DNA of 64,000 bases, taken from NCBI GenBank assembly GCA_917880885.1, contig OU862934.1, forward strand, positions 29,310,734 through 29,374,733, written 5' to 3'. The notes below the pieces were generated by a model. That model saw only the letters and a list, made by a program, of their open reading frames with translations, searched no databases and was not told where the DNA came from. Both the position numbers and the translations under genes were made by a program. This document shows, piece by piece, positions 1 through 10,579 of the stretch (its first letter is position 1; each line of letters opens with the position of its first letter). This DNA comes from Limnephilus marmoratus. Taxonomy: Eukaryota; Arthropoda; Insecta; Trichoptera; Limnephilidae.

Positions 1-65
1 ACGTTCGGCGGACCCGAACATTTCCGAATTACTACATGGATATAATTGCATATATCACACTAAGT

Positions 66-715
66 AACTAATTAACCATCATGCCATTTCCCCGCAGGGG
101 TAGGCAGAGAGGACGGACAGCCAAACAACTCGATCTTGGCACACACTCCTTGCCTCGTTCACATTCATACATCGTCTCATACATGCTCTTCTATTATTCC
201 GACTCTTCAAATGGCCCGACTCAAGTATCTGATTCACTTGGTCGTGCCATGTCTTCCTCAGGCGTCCCCAACTTCTTCTTCCATTCACATTTGAGTCGTA
301 TATTCTCCTTACACTCTTTTCATCGTTCATTCGCTCTACATGCCCAAACCATCTGAGCGTCCCTTTCTTAATCTTACTCATCACGCTTACCTTCTCCGCG
401 AATCTCCACGTCTCTCACACGATCGTACATGGTTTTATCACATATACGCTTCAGGGATCTCATTTCTACAGCATTCAGTCTACTTTCATCCTTCTGCCAG
501 TTCCATGCCTCACTGCCATACATCAGGGTAGGTACCAGCACTCCATTATGGACGGCTAACTTCGCTTCTTTTGACAGTTTTTTTGTTGGCGCCAACGGCG
601 TTCAGTCCTCCATTAATAGAGTTGTCTGCATTTACCCTTCTTTCGACATCTCTTTCAGCCCTTCCATCTCTCGTAAACATACTTCCCAAGTTCACAGGAC
701 ATTGTAGACATTTTC
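66..715 (-). mobile_element. 3' fragment of an RTE-like LINE (copy 1)
   Basis: Minus-strand reading gives the C-terminal part of a LINE reverse transcriptase in two overlapping frames (374-595 and 79-384), so at least one frameshift is present. Visible blocks are a YGSEAWNWQKDESRLNAVEM stretch followed by KGTLRWFGHVERM and WHDQVNQILESGH. The LRW-GHVERM block followed by a GRR--GR-RKTW segment is a familiar C-terminal signature of RTE-type and related insect LINEs. The 3' end reads GATGGTTAATTAG, matching the ends of four other copies in this window (19.4, 51.4, 53.7 and 59.6 kb). The copy is 5'-truncated and not functional. The identification as a LINE is firm; the clade is inferred from recall. 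Confidence 0.8.
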
Positions 716-744
716 GAGCAATCCTTTTTTAGATAAATCTTTTT

Positions 745-1020
745 TTACATTAGCTCCTCACATGAGACCCCAAGAAAAATTATTTTCCTTAGGGTTTAAG
801 TCAATTTTGGGTATGATTTGTTGAGGGTCTTTTTAGGGAAAGGAATGAGAGGATTTTCTGGAAAGGAAAAAGTATGAGGGGTGTGTAGGAATCTGGGGAT
901 CAGTGCGTCCAGGAGAGATGTACGTATGCATCCAGTCTCTTCCAATCCGGCACGCCACGCAGTAGGTGGGCAAAATTCATTTGTCACCAAGACCTAGACA
1001 AACCCTGCATTGGGATTTCA
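745..1020 (+). repeat. Rep-1 copy (left two thirds)
   Basis: This matches the Rep-1 family, the commonest repeat of the window. It starts near ACATTAGCTCCTCACATGAG, includes the AAGTATGAGGGGTGTGTAGG block and the CACGCAGTAGGTGGGC and CCAAGACCTAGACAAACC blocks, and fades before the family's usual 3' part. No coding capacity is seen. Other copies are at 13.1, 33.0, 41.6-42.3, 51.8-52.1, 57.2, 58.5, 60.6 and 61.1 kb. Confidence 0.75.
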
Positions 1021-1073
1021 CAAAGTGTGTATTTTTGAGTGCTAACCCGATATTTTTATTTTTATTTTACAAC

Positions 1074-1150
1074 TAGCTGACCCGGCGAACTTCGTACCGC
1101 CTTAGAATCAATAACCGTTGTGTGAACTTATTAACGGAACTAAATTCAGT
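1074..1150 (-). mobile_element. Helitron-like 3' terminus
   Basis: Read on the minus strand, the segment ends with GGCGGTACGAAGTTCGCC then GGGTCAGCTAG. A short hairpin-forming stretch followed about seven bases later by a CTAG end is the 3' layout expected of Helitrons (CTRR end with upstream hairpin). The same GGGTCAGCTAG or a close variant ends repeats at 9.16, 43.05 and 53.68 kb. The extent of the element toward higher coordinates (perhaps up to the LINE at about 1.56 kb) cannot be set from this one copy. Confidence 0.5.
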
Positions 1151-1580
1151 TTTTTTTTAAATTACACAATGAAGCAATTATATCGATGCGCAACTGTACG
1201 TGTGTTGTTTTTGTCAGTAACAGAGATGGCGTTGTGTACGAATTTATATTTTTTGTGATTTTCTTACTTTTTCACTTAAATACGGGAATTGCGTTTCAGT
1301 TTCTTTATACGTATGAGGGAGATTTATTATAATTATTGTACTTTTCCCGTGTGGAGGGGTGCAGACATACGTTCACCGCTTTTCTCATTTTCGACTGTTG
1401 ACATTTAGTGTGCAAGAAAGAGGGGCAGCATTATATGATTAAGAACAAAAGCAAAACAATCAGTGTATTGATATTTGACATTTTTGAATTTTCGGAATTC
1501 ACTCACTATTCAATATTATATTTATCACAATATTGCTGCAGCTCTTTCAGAAGATTGAGAATTCGTTCCATACAAAATGA

Positions 1581-3653
1581 ATGAGGAAAAGAATTTTCTT
1601 CATATTTTTTTTTCGTGAATTTTTCCCACGCCATAAAATCGGGCCCCCCCAACTAAGGGAAGGAAAACCCCTACAGAAAAACCCTGGTCCTCCTGGTAGG
1701 GGGTTGAGCAAGAGGCCAATAACCTCTTCTCGTAAAAAAACCTATATTACGAAGCCAAACACAGAGCCTCGGACAACAACTACTGGACTTCGGAAAAGAC
1801 CCGGCAAACGGATAAAGGATAACGATTTTAAACTTGCTACTTGGAATGTACTATCTCTGTATCGCGCAGGAAGTTTAAGAATTCTCTTAGACGAACTTGC
1901 TAAATATAAAACTGACATAACAGCAATCCAGGAGATTAGATGGATAGGAAAGGGAACAATCGAAAAGCGTGACTGTACCATCTTCTACAGCTGTCACGAG
2001 AAGGATCATGCATTTGGAACAGGTTTTATTGTCTCAAAAAGGGTAAAGCATTTGGTCAAAGGCTTTACCGCGGTTGATCATAGAATATCACTTATTCGTA
2101 TATCTGGAAAATTCTTTAATTATAGTATTATTAATGTCCACGCACCCACAGAAGACAAAAGTGATACAGAAAAAGACACCTTCTACGCAAAGCTCTCGAA
2201 AATCTATCAGGACTGCCCAAACCATGATGTCAAGATAGTGATAGGGGATTTTAATGCAAAGATAGGAAGGGAATCAGTGTATAGACCTACAGTTGGAGCA
2301 CATAGCCTGCACGCAGAATCTAATGATAATGGTACAAAATTAATTGATTTTGCAACGTCCCACAATATGATTGTGAGTAGCACATGTTTCCCAAGAAAAG
2401 ATATATATAAAGGAACATGGAGAACACCAGATGGTAGAAATGTTAACCAGATAGACCACCTACTTGTTGAGGCAAGGCATAAATCTGATTTAATGAGCAT
2501 ACGAACATACCGTGGAGCAAATGTTGACTCGGATCATTATCTTGTTATCTCCAAAATACGGAGTAGAATATCAAACGTGAAGAAACAGAGGGGATCACGC
2601 ACAAATAAATTTGATATTGAAAGCCTAAAAGTACCAGAAACAGCAGAAAAGTTCATCACAACCATAAATCATAAGCTGGATGACATCAGCGACCATGTGG
2701 AACAACATGATATTAACTCATACTGGGATGGTATTAAGTCTGTGATTACCAATGCAGCTGACGAAGTTCTGGGAAGCAGGCAAACACAACCAAGAGAATT
2801 ATGGTTCGATGCAGAATGCCAACAAACAACCAATGTGAAGAATGACGCATATCTAAGAATGCAACAGCGACATCGTACACGGCAAGCAGAGATGGAATAC
2901 AGAGAACTAAGAAAGCATGAGAAAAAACTGCACAGAAGGAAGAAACGAGTATTTCTCGAGAACCAAATCAAGGAAGTGGAACTAGCCAAGGCCCAAAACA
3001 GAAGTCGACTTTTCTATCAGAAGGTAAACCATCAAAGAAAAGAATACAAGCCCAGAATTACAATGTGCTACGACAGCGAGGGAAATATTCTGAATGAAAA
3101 GTCAAGAATTCTGAATAGATGGATGGAATATTTTGATGCTCTGCTAAACGGAAGTGTAGATGAGAGTGTGGGTGAAAATTTGACAAGGGATGGAAACATC
3201 ACTGATGGTGGTACTAATGATGATGACAATGTCGAGCCGCCACCAACATTAGAAGAAGTAGTGGGTGCCATTAAAAGTCTACATAACAATAAATCACCTG
3301 GAACTGACAACATCTCTGCAGAGTTATTCAAATATGGCGGAGAGAACCTTCAAGTCCATATATATAATATCATTAAATCCATCTGGTGCTCTGAGACTCT
3401 GCCAAGTGAATGGAACTGTGGAATAATTTGCCCCCTTCACAAGAAAGGAGACCCTATGAATTGCTCTAACTATAGGGGCATAACGCTGCTGAATATCTCA
3501 TACAAGATCCTATCAAATGTACTGTGTGGTAGGCTTATAAAATATTCGGATGGCATAATTGGCCAATATCAAACTGGGTTCCGTAAGGGGAAATCTACAA
3601 CTGATCAAATCTTTTCACTGAGACAGATACTGGAAAAAAACAATAGAATTTAA
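1581..3653 (+). CDS. RTE/BovB-type LINE ORF, endonuclease and N-terminal reverse transcriptase part
   Basis: This 690-codon frame encodes an apurinic-like endonuclease followed by the start of a reverse transcriptase. Endonuclease blocks are LATWNVLSLYRAG (about residues 85-97), AIQEIRWIG (about 113-121), GDFNAKIGR (about 222-230), and DHLLVEARHKSD with SDHY (about 293-318). RT begins with HNNKSPGTDNISAELFK, SNYRGITLLN (about 630) and TGFRKGKSTTDQIF (about 665). The order EN-RT in one ORF with no zinc-knuckle ORF1 fits the RTE group; insect databases often label such proteins as craniofacial development protein 2-like. The frame stops early because of an extra A near 3633-3639; the protein continues in the next frame. 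The basic N-terminal extension of about 80 residues contains an NPGP tetrapeptide. Confidence 0.9.
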   Translation: MRKRIFFIFFFREFFPRHKIGPPQLREGKPLQKNPGPPGRGLSKRPITSSRKKTYITKPNTEPRTTTTGLRKRPGKRIKDNDFKLATWNVLSLYRAGSLRILLDELAKYKTDITAIQEIRWIGKGTIEKRDCTIFYSCHEKDHAFGTGFIVSKRVKHLVKGFTAVDHRISLIRISGKFFNYSIINVHAPTEDKSDTEKDTFYAKLSKIYQDCPNHDVKIVIGDFNAKIGRESVYRPTVGAHSLHAESNDNGTKLIDFATSHNMIVSSTCFPRKDIYKGTWRTPDGRNVNQIDHLLVEARHKSDLMSIRTYRGANVDSDHYLVISKIRSRISNVKKQRGSRTNKFDIESLKVPETAEKFITTINHKLDDISDHVEQHDINSYWDGIKSVITNAADEVLGSRQTQPRELWFDAECQQTTNVKNDAYLRMQQRHRTRQAEMEYRELRKHEKKLHRRKKRVFLENQIKEVELAKAQNRSRLFYQKVNHQRKEYKPRITMCYDSEGNILNEKSRILNRWMEYFDALLNGSVDESVGENLTRDGNITDGGTNDDDNVEPPPTLEEVVGAIKSLHNNKSPGTDNISAELFKYGGENLQVHIYNIIKSIWCSETLPSEWNCGIICPLHKKGDPMNCSNYRGITLLNISYKILSNVLCGRLIKYSDGIIGQYQTGFRKGKSTTDQIFSLRQILEKNNRI

Positions 3654-4155
3654 TGTTGATACATACCATCTTTTCATAGATTTTAAGGCTGCCTATGACA
3701 CGGTAAATAGAGAAAGACTGTACAGAGCCCTGGATGAATTTAATATCCCAAGAAAACTGGTAAACTTAGTAAGGCTCACAATGTCTAATGTTGAGTGCCG
3801 AGTCAGAATACAACAGGATCTGTCAGACACCCTAAAGACCTACAATGGACTAAGACAAGGAGATGCACTTGCCTGCATTTTATTCAATTTAGCGCTGGAA
3901 AAGGCCATCCGAAATGCAGGTATACAAACCACAGGCCATATTTTTAACAAGTCTGTTCAGCTCCTTGCTTATGCTGACGATATAGATATCATCGCACGCT
4001 CAGAATATGAACTAAAATCGGCGTTTAAAAGCTTAGCTACGTCGGCAAGGAACATGGGATTGGTCATCAACGAGCGGAAGACAAAATATATGCCCGTACA
4101 TGGACGCCAGAAACCACCAAGTATACAGATAGATAATTATACATTTGAATTATAA
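3640..4155 (+). pseudogene. Continuation of the RTE-type LINE ORF (RT palm), truncated
   Basis: After the frameshift the reading continues in the next frame as EFNVDTYHLFIDFKAAYD, the RT motif A region, then the motif B block GLRQGDALACILFNLALEKA, then LLAYADDIDIIAR with the catalytic YADD (about 3961-3993), and INERKTKYM. The frame ends with NYTFEL and a stop at 4153-4155, where a related element would continue for roughly 200 more residues with a VYLGS block and the C-terminal GHVERM region. The 3' part of the element is therefore missing and the following sequence is unrelated. Removing one A from the homopolymer upstream would rejoin this to the 1581-3653 frame. Confidence 0.85.
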
Positions 4156-4645
4156 CAACTTCCGATATGGTGATTAATTTTGCGCCGCCTTGTATATGCT
4201 AGTTTTTAATTATTTGTCTTTGGTTGTATTTGATCAAAACAGAGATGCCATTTGCTTGGAGTTATTTTGTCAGAGTGTTTGTAGTTTTCAAAAGTACATC
4301 GAACCTATAACCCTTAATTAAATTTTCACGCATTTTCCGGAGATGTCTTCAGTTATTGAAATACTTCCCCTTTGAAGGTTTTGGGGATTTTAAACCCTTA
4401 AAGGAATAATATTATGGAATAGCTGCCAAAAGGGGGAGCCTCGTTTCCAATAGGTTTGTGAGGTTATTAATTTTAGAGGATATTTCTATATCCTTCTTGA
4501 AGTAGATGTCAGCAGTATCAATTCGAGAAGGTCGGATTATTTTAATTATTTTCATATTTAAAAAAATTATTTCCATATAAATATTATATCGTAAGAAAGA
4601 ATTATGTAAGATCAACAATATCTACTAATTTTGGTTAAGTGTGCG
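4156..4645. other. Stretch with no recognised feature
   Basis: AT-rich DNA with only short chance frames. I see no repeat family member, tRNA-like box or coding signature here. It starts exactly where the RTE-type LINE is cut off, so it may be the flank of a deletion or the left part of an unrecognised insertion. Confidence 0.4.
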
Positions 4646-4650
4646 TCCTT

Positions 4651-4690
4651 ATTTATTTAAGGCCCAGAGGGCTTTTATATGTTTGATAGT
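4651..4690 (-). mobile_element. LINE 3' tail with GCCC/GGGC stem
   Basis: On the minus strand this reads ATATAAAAGCCCTCTGGGCC followed by TTAAATAAAT. The same arrangement, AAAAGCCC, a short loop, GGGC and an A-rich tail with ATAAATAAA, ends the LINE copies at 21.13, 50.54, 52.88 and 62.37 kb. This is probably the extreme 3' end of a severely 5'-truncated LINE. Confidence 0.5.
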
Positions 4691-4911
4691 ACAATTAATT
4701 CATGACAGATGATTTTTAAACACATAAAGAAATAATAAAAATAAAATTACATAAATATTTTACAGAAGTGATAAAAATTTTTAGAAGAATTTTTTTTTTA
4801 TTCGCTCAATGTTATTAACGTGAATTTTGTAAGATGGAGACCAAACTACAGAGTAATTTTCAATTTGGCTTCTAACTAGAGCATAATAGTTATGGCTTAT
4901 ATGGAATTAGT

Positions 4912-4961
4912 TTTTAGTTGTTCTTAATACGATAGTTCGATAGTTTTAAGAACAACTAAAA
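4912..4961. repeat. 16-bp perfect inverted repeat (hairpin)
   Basis: The arms TTTTAGTTGTTCTTAA (4912-4927) and its exact complement (4946-4961) are separated by 18 bases. A third, partial copy of TTTAGTTGTTCTT follows at 4964-4976. No function is assigned. Confidence 0.7.
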
Positions 4962-5174
4962 GTTTAGTTGTTCTTCCATAACTTTTGTTCAATGAACTCG
5001 AATTTGTTTTGGATGTAAGTGGTTGTAGAGTTTAGACAAATGATAACCTTTCTTCTGAAAAAAAAACTGAGATTTGAGACTTAATATTGATTAATTAATA
5101 ATTTATTAATTTAACATGTTTGAAAACTGGATTTCCATATTCCTTTTCAAAGAACCAACCTCTTGTGTGAATGT

Positions 5175-5415
5175 GTGACTTCACCCTGGGAACCATTTAT
5201 TGCATCATCACCCCTAGCATATAGTGGTTCGCTGCGTTTGGTGACTTAGCAGGGGTGGAGTTTGGTGACTTAGTCAAGCGTGCGTAAAGGCCCGACCGTT
5301 CGCCTAGCAATCGATCACCGTTCGCATCAATTACCGTTCGCATGACATTTTTCATAACAGTCACCACTTTTCGTATCGCGTTCACCAGCTTACCCCAAGT
5401 CGAGCGTGCGTAAAG
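5175..5415 (-). repeat. Degenerate Rep-1 end plus short direct repeats
   Basis: Read on the minus strand, 5190-5270 resembles the 3' part of Rep-1 (the TTTGGTGACTTAGCAGGGGT and GAACCATTTATTG blocks on the plus strand). It is followed by irregular repeats of CCGTTCGC (three times between 5297 and 5341) and by a pair of CGAGCGTGCGTAAAG-like units at about 5273-5288 and 5400-5415. Confidence 0.5.
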
Positions 5416-5419
5416 AAGT

Positions 5420-6955
5420 TTTACTTCATAAACAAAGCCTATATTATTAGGTTATTTTATAGAACACATCTTAACCCTTCTATATCCCAGTGAAATTGTT
5501 ATAGGCGTATTCGAATACCAGTAATAAATTCGTTGCAATCCCCCTCTTTCTCCAGGACTTGGGGTTACAGCGGTGCTCTCAGTGGCAGGGCCATAATATA
5601 TAATTTGGCCGTTAATAAAAAGGAACAAGGGCACGCATTGATGGCCTTCGTCTTCCGCATCATTAAAATATTTTACGGCACGTAGTCATAAAGTCATAAA
5701 CACAAACATTTGGTTGATAAATTGTTTTGGTCTGGTCATTAAAACTCCCCACTTTCATATTAAGTATAAATACGATACGAGAATACTCGATTCAACGTGA
5801 ATTCAAAAATATTTAATATCGCAGAATGGTATACACCAACAGCCTTTACTAAAAAACACTCCACGATCGTTAAACGGTGTTTCTGTTAAACATTGTACAA
5901 AGACCGTGCAATTATAAATTCGATTTGTTACTAATAAAAAACTGCAAATGTAATTATTCCAACGGCAACACCGATTCCGCATGCGTGGTTGAGATTTTTT
6001 TAGCGCGCACCGCGTAAGCTTTATATGTTTTTAACATTGAGGTATATAAATAGAGAAGCAAACTTCATTACCGCGCGTCAAAAAAAGCGTAACCACTCTA
6101 CAACCACGAGACGTAGCTTTGAAACCACTAAACATTTCAAAGTAAACATATATTTGTCTCACTTACACAAGTCACGAGAACTATACCGCCTGACCGCCCC
6201 GCGAGGATTAGACAAAGATAGAATCACAAACCTGCGATTGCGGTTTAGTGTTGCATACCTTTAGAAATTTTACCCAACATACATAATAAAATAGAGTTTT
6301 TTTTAACGTTAGTTTGTAATAACATAAAATTATTAAAATTATTTTTAATACTTGTTTTATTATACGACTTAAAGAAAGCATAACTAATGAAATATTTAAG
6401 ACATTTTTTGTTACAATATTTTTATTGAACCAACATTATATAATTCTCAAACGGAAAGTGTTTCAAAAGTGTTTTCAAAGTTCTTTTCTCAGCAATCGAA
6501 TTATTTCCACCCACTTCTCATGGCGTGCTGCATCTTTATGGTACTCTGCAAAATTATTATCAATATAAATCACTACCTATCTACCTACCAAATCAAAAAT
6601 ACGAGAATAATAACAGTGAAAGTGATCCGTCAGAAACTTCGCATAATTGTGTATATTAAGTAAACAAAACAAAATCCGAAACACTTGCGATTTCACTCTA
6701 GTATTCACTACCACTACACTAATGGTGATATAATTTTTTGTATATTTTGGATAATTCAAGTAAATTTCCAAAAATTAATATCGCAAAATAGTGACAAGTG
6801 AAATTGAAATATAATTGAAGGTAGTTGGAGCCCTTGTGATTGGCTAACATCATCGCCATCTTTCTTACACTGACCATACAGCTGCTGCGTCACTGTCTCT
6901 AGCCGCACTTGCGCATTATACTAGTTCTGCCGAAAAACAATCTACTGCGAGGGCG
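5420..6955. other. Stretch with no recognised feature
   Basis: AT-rich sequence with scattered short open frames (the longest about 79 codons at 6025-6264) that show no recognisable domain or family resemblance. There is no obvious inverted-repeat boundary. Confidence 0.4.
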
Positions 6956-6958
6956 ACC

Positions 6959-7211
6959 ATGAGTTCGAGCAAAAAACCGACTCCCAACTGCAAGAAAATC
7001 TGCAAACAACCACAAGGTCCAAAAATAAAATGAATACACTACCTGAAGACATGTTTTAATTAACACAGAAGAGGATGTTTTTTCAAAATTTACTTCTTAC
7101 ATGGATTTAAAATTAGAAAAAATAAAAACCCAAATTTTGGAAAACATCGATAAAAAAATATCAGAATTTCAAAAAACAACCGATTTTTTTTTCAATAATA
7201 CGACGGCATAA
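6959..7211 (+). pseudogene. Probable LINE ORF1 N-terminal relic
   Basis: A short ATG frame at 6959 starts MSSSKKPTPNCKK and ends quickly. In another frame 7068-7211 reads MDLKLEKIKTQILENIDKK followed by ISEFQKTTDFF. That second stretch closely resembles the start of the LINE ORF1 at the right edge of the window (FESMKREIISKIDKQS then QETQKSIDFM). I infer a broken N-terminal fragment of a related ORF1, a coiled-coil RNA-binding protein. The match is short, so confidence is limited. Confidence 0.4.
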
Positions 7212-9150
7212 TTAATCACATGCCACAATATTGTTCTTCAATAACAATATTATTTTTGTGTTATTTTATTAAATTGTAGAGTTGTTAACCTCAACGCAGG
7301 CTTGACCTAGTGAGTTTACAAACTGAATTGTATACATTAGACCTAGGTACCATGTAAAGAAACAAATAAATAAAATACGTAAAGAAATATAATTAGGTAC
7401 TAGATTATTATTTAGTAAACTAAAATAAGTTTTAATAAACTATTTTGTACGAAGATTAAAACAATTTTTATTATTATTTCCAAAATATTTTAATATGGTT
7501 ACCTCCATAGTAACTTATTCCATAAATTATGTATTCTCCCATTATTGTGGGAAAACCAAAATGACTTTTTAGTGGCAACACTGAACCTGTTTTAGAGTAC
7601 TTTGACATTTTATTTAAATTTCTGCGTTTTTTAATTAAATATGAATATGTAAACAATAAAATTACGTTTGGAAAGTAATTCCCCTTGCTTTATTATGTTT
7701 TCCTGATCTTGAATCGCATTTCTTCTTTCATTTTGGAGATAGTTTTGTTCCGGTTGAACTCGGTCGGCGTCTCAGTGAGCACTGAACTGACGTTAGGTGG
7801 GCATATGCTTTTGGACATATGTACAGTGGCAATGCTTTGGCGCGGTCATTAGTCATCTATGTATATATATCAATGGTTTTTAATCTCTACATCTACATGA
7901 ATTATGTTTTTGTTGCAAAGACGGCAAATTTCTTATTATATTCGTGAATTCATTGAATTTACAACTTATCTATGTTATTTTTCGTCAGTTTTAGTCAATA
8001 AATTATACAGAAATTGCGTCTTGTAAATTGAACGTTTTGGTTGTCAAAAAGATGGGTTAATTTTTATTTTTATGGTATATTTATTAGAGTATTTCTTGAA
8101 AGTGATGTTTTTTTATAACATAACGTGTTGGCAAACATATCAGTTTTATGTATGTAAAATCCGTTCGAAATGTCAGTTTATTTTTTGGGAATTAAAAGCA
8201 CCTTCCAAAATTTTTAAATTTTTTATTGTAGCTACTCGAATGAACAAAGAAAAAGTGGTGACAGCTTTCTTGCAAATTTCTTGAATAAAAGGGTTGTGTT
8301 TTTCAAGTTTTTTTTTTTGTTTTTCGACGTTTGATTAATTTTAAGCATTATTTTAAACTTTTTCAACTTTAAAACTAAATATAAGCAATTTTTAAACATT
8401 AAAGTATATTTTAAATATAAAAACCGAAAAGGTAGTTTTATTTGTTTTCTAAAACGATTTTTGATTTTTAAGACATTTTCAAAAATAAGAAATATATAGG
8501 ATACTTTCTCATAACTTTTTCCTTCCCAAAAGTTCCTTAAATTATGAATGGGTTTAATATGCGGATTTATTGTAAAGAAGAAAAAAAATCGTTAACAAAT
8601 TTTGCCCACTTTCCATTTAAATACTTTCGTATAGAAATTACTGTGAATTTCAGAGAGGAATATTTATAAATTCATAAGCTGTTTTAATAATAATATGGGT
8701 AATATTATTGTATTAACTTATGAAGAGCTTATAATAATATGAAGCCATGGACCTGCTCGGAACTGTCGAGACCTGTATTCCGCCAACTCGGAATAGTCAT
8801 TATACAACAGTGATCATCAACGTTTTTAGTCGGATGGCAAATTTATTCATTTTAAATTGGTTCGTGGGCCGCAGGGGTTGGGGTACATACATCATGAAAT
8901 GGTTAATTTTGTAGCCGGTGGTGTTGCCAACATAAAAGTATTTTATATACCGGTGTTTTTTAATATAAAAAAATCACAGAACGTAAGAGGCAAAGCGCCG
9001 CAGGCTAATATATTATCTCACAAAGGCCAAACCAATTAATTCTGTCGATTTTAATCATTCTTAAATACCGAAAAACAAAAAAAAAATACTTGTATCAAAT
9101 CGATTTCATGACGGACAATTCCACGACAATTGTACCCCGGCATATTTATA
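7212..9150. other. Stretch with no recognised feature
   Basis: Very AT-rich sequence with long poly-T and poly-A runs and only short chance frames. A small inverted repeat around 8690-8740 (ATAAT-rich) was noted. No gene, transposon end or tRNA-like box was recognised. Confidence 0.4.
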
Positions 9151-9156
9151 TACAAC

Positions 9157-9867
9157 TAGCTGACCCAGCCACGCGTTGCTGTGGCTAAAGAAACGCAACG
9201 CCATCTACTGGATGGTTACTCAACCTATATAACCACCGCCATCTGTTAATTTGCATATAAATCAAATCCGCACCACCCGCTTACCAGCCCGCTCGTCCAC
9301 CATATGCAGACATTTTCTTTTAATTATACACGGTGTCCGGAAACTCGTAGTACAAGCGGGAAACTGGTACCTAAATCTACATCACATTCGGAGTCGATTT
9401 GTGGTATAACTTTTTTGATTTGAGCTTTCGTTTTCGAGTAAATCGGGTCCGAAGTTGGAATTTTTTTGGTTAAATTTGAAAAAAATGTTCGCGGGGGGTT
9501 ATTTCAGCTGTGTAACGTCTTATGCATCGAAGGGTAAACCGGGCTTAAAAGTTTTTTTTAACCCTTTAGTTGCCGAAAAAATGGAAAAATAGAAAAAAAA
9601 ATATTAAAACTGAAATGCTCAGATCGAAAAAAAAATTTTTTTTGGGTTCTCTACGTGATGTAGATTCACCAGTTTCCCGCTTGTACTACGAGTTTTCGGA
9701 CACGTTATATATTTCAACCAATTTACACAAAATCTTGACAAATTACATAACTAAACCTTCCTCGTGAATCACTATCTGTTGGTGAAAACCGCATGAAAAT
9801 CCGTTCAGTAGTTTTTGAGTTTATCGCGAACAGACAGAGGACTTTAATATGTAATATGTAGAGATAA
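9157..9867 (-). mobile_element. Helitron-like non-autonomous element
   Basis: On the minus strand the unit begins TCTCTACATATTACATATTA and AAGTCCTCTGTCTGTTCGCG and ends ACGCGTGGCTGGGTCAGCTAG. The same beginning and end occur at 42.40-43.05 kb on the plus strand, which fixes the ends. A 5'-TC start and CTAG end fit Helitrons; no Rep/helicase coding is present in this copy. It is split by a small inverted-repeat element (9331-9704), which is therefore younger. Confidence 0.6.
9331..9704. mobile_element. Small inverted-repeat transposon (MITE) nested in the Helitron-like unit
   Basis: The terminal inverted repeats share TGTCCG, one mismatch, then AAACTCGTAGTACAAGCGGG and AAACTGG (left 9331-9375, right 9660-9704), about 45 bp with few differences. 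The interior is about 280 bp of A/T runs without credible coding. TTATA is present on both sides, but the exact target duplication is not resolved. Superfamily unknown. Confidence 0.7.
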
Positions 9868-10490
9868 TCTCGGGGGCCAACTGTCGAGGGCCACCTATGG
9901 GGTCACCGTCAAACCAATAAGCGCTGTTGACTTTTATTGTTAGCGTGGAAAAAATAGTTTTCCAAATATTTTTATTATTTTTTGAAACGGAAACCTTTGA
10001 AATGCATCTAGCACAAATCTGAAAAAGCGCTGAGCTGTGAAAAGGAATGTTTTTCTATAATTCTGCCTTTATAATACTTTTTTGCATATATGCATGTAAA
10101 AGCGTATTATTTTGAGCAGCTAGTTCAAAGAATTATGTTTTTCGCTAAATCCTGAGGCAAAACATAATATAAAGTTGTTTTTAAAAATATTTTATTTGGC
10201 CAAGTAGGCTGCAAGTTGCTCATCTCTGTTTTAAAACCTTCTGTAAATTTAATTATCAAAATTGAGTTCGTGTCTAGTAAAAATATTTTGGTAAGAATAA
10301 ATATTTAAAAAAGCACTGTATAAAGTAGACTGATATTTTTATATCATTTCTGTGCATTTTTTCTACTCAGGTTTTCATTTTTTACACTAATAGCAGGGTA
10401 TGTGAGTGGATATTCCATGACAACTCAACAGAGAGTATTTCAATATCACTTTGAAAAATCATTAAAAGTGATGAAAAAAAATTACCCCAC
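9868..10490. other. Stretch with no recognised feature
   Basis: AT-rich, no coding signature, no repeat family that I could match elsewhere in the window. Confidence 0.35.
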
Positions 10491-10560
10491 AACCTAACCT
10501 AACGTAACCTAACATAACCTAACATAACATAACGTAACCTAACGTAACCTATTTAACCTT
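10491..10560. repeat. Degenerate telomere-like (AACCT)n tract
   Basis: Twelve in-register pentamers run from 10491 to 10550: six AACCT, three AACGT and three AACAT. AACCT is the complement of the insect telomere unit TTAGG (circular permutation). All variation is at the fourth base, which is striking for a decayed array. This is a short interstitial tract, not a chromosome end. Confidence 0.65.
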
Positions 10561-10579
10561 ATTTTTTGTGGTCAGAATA

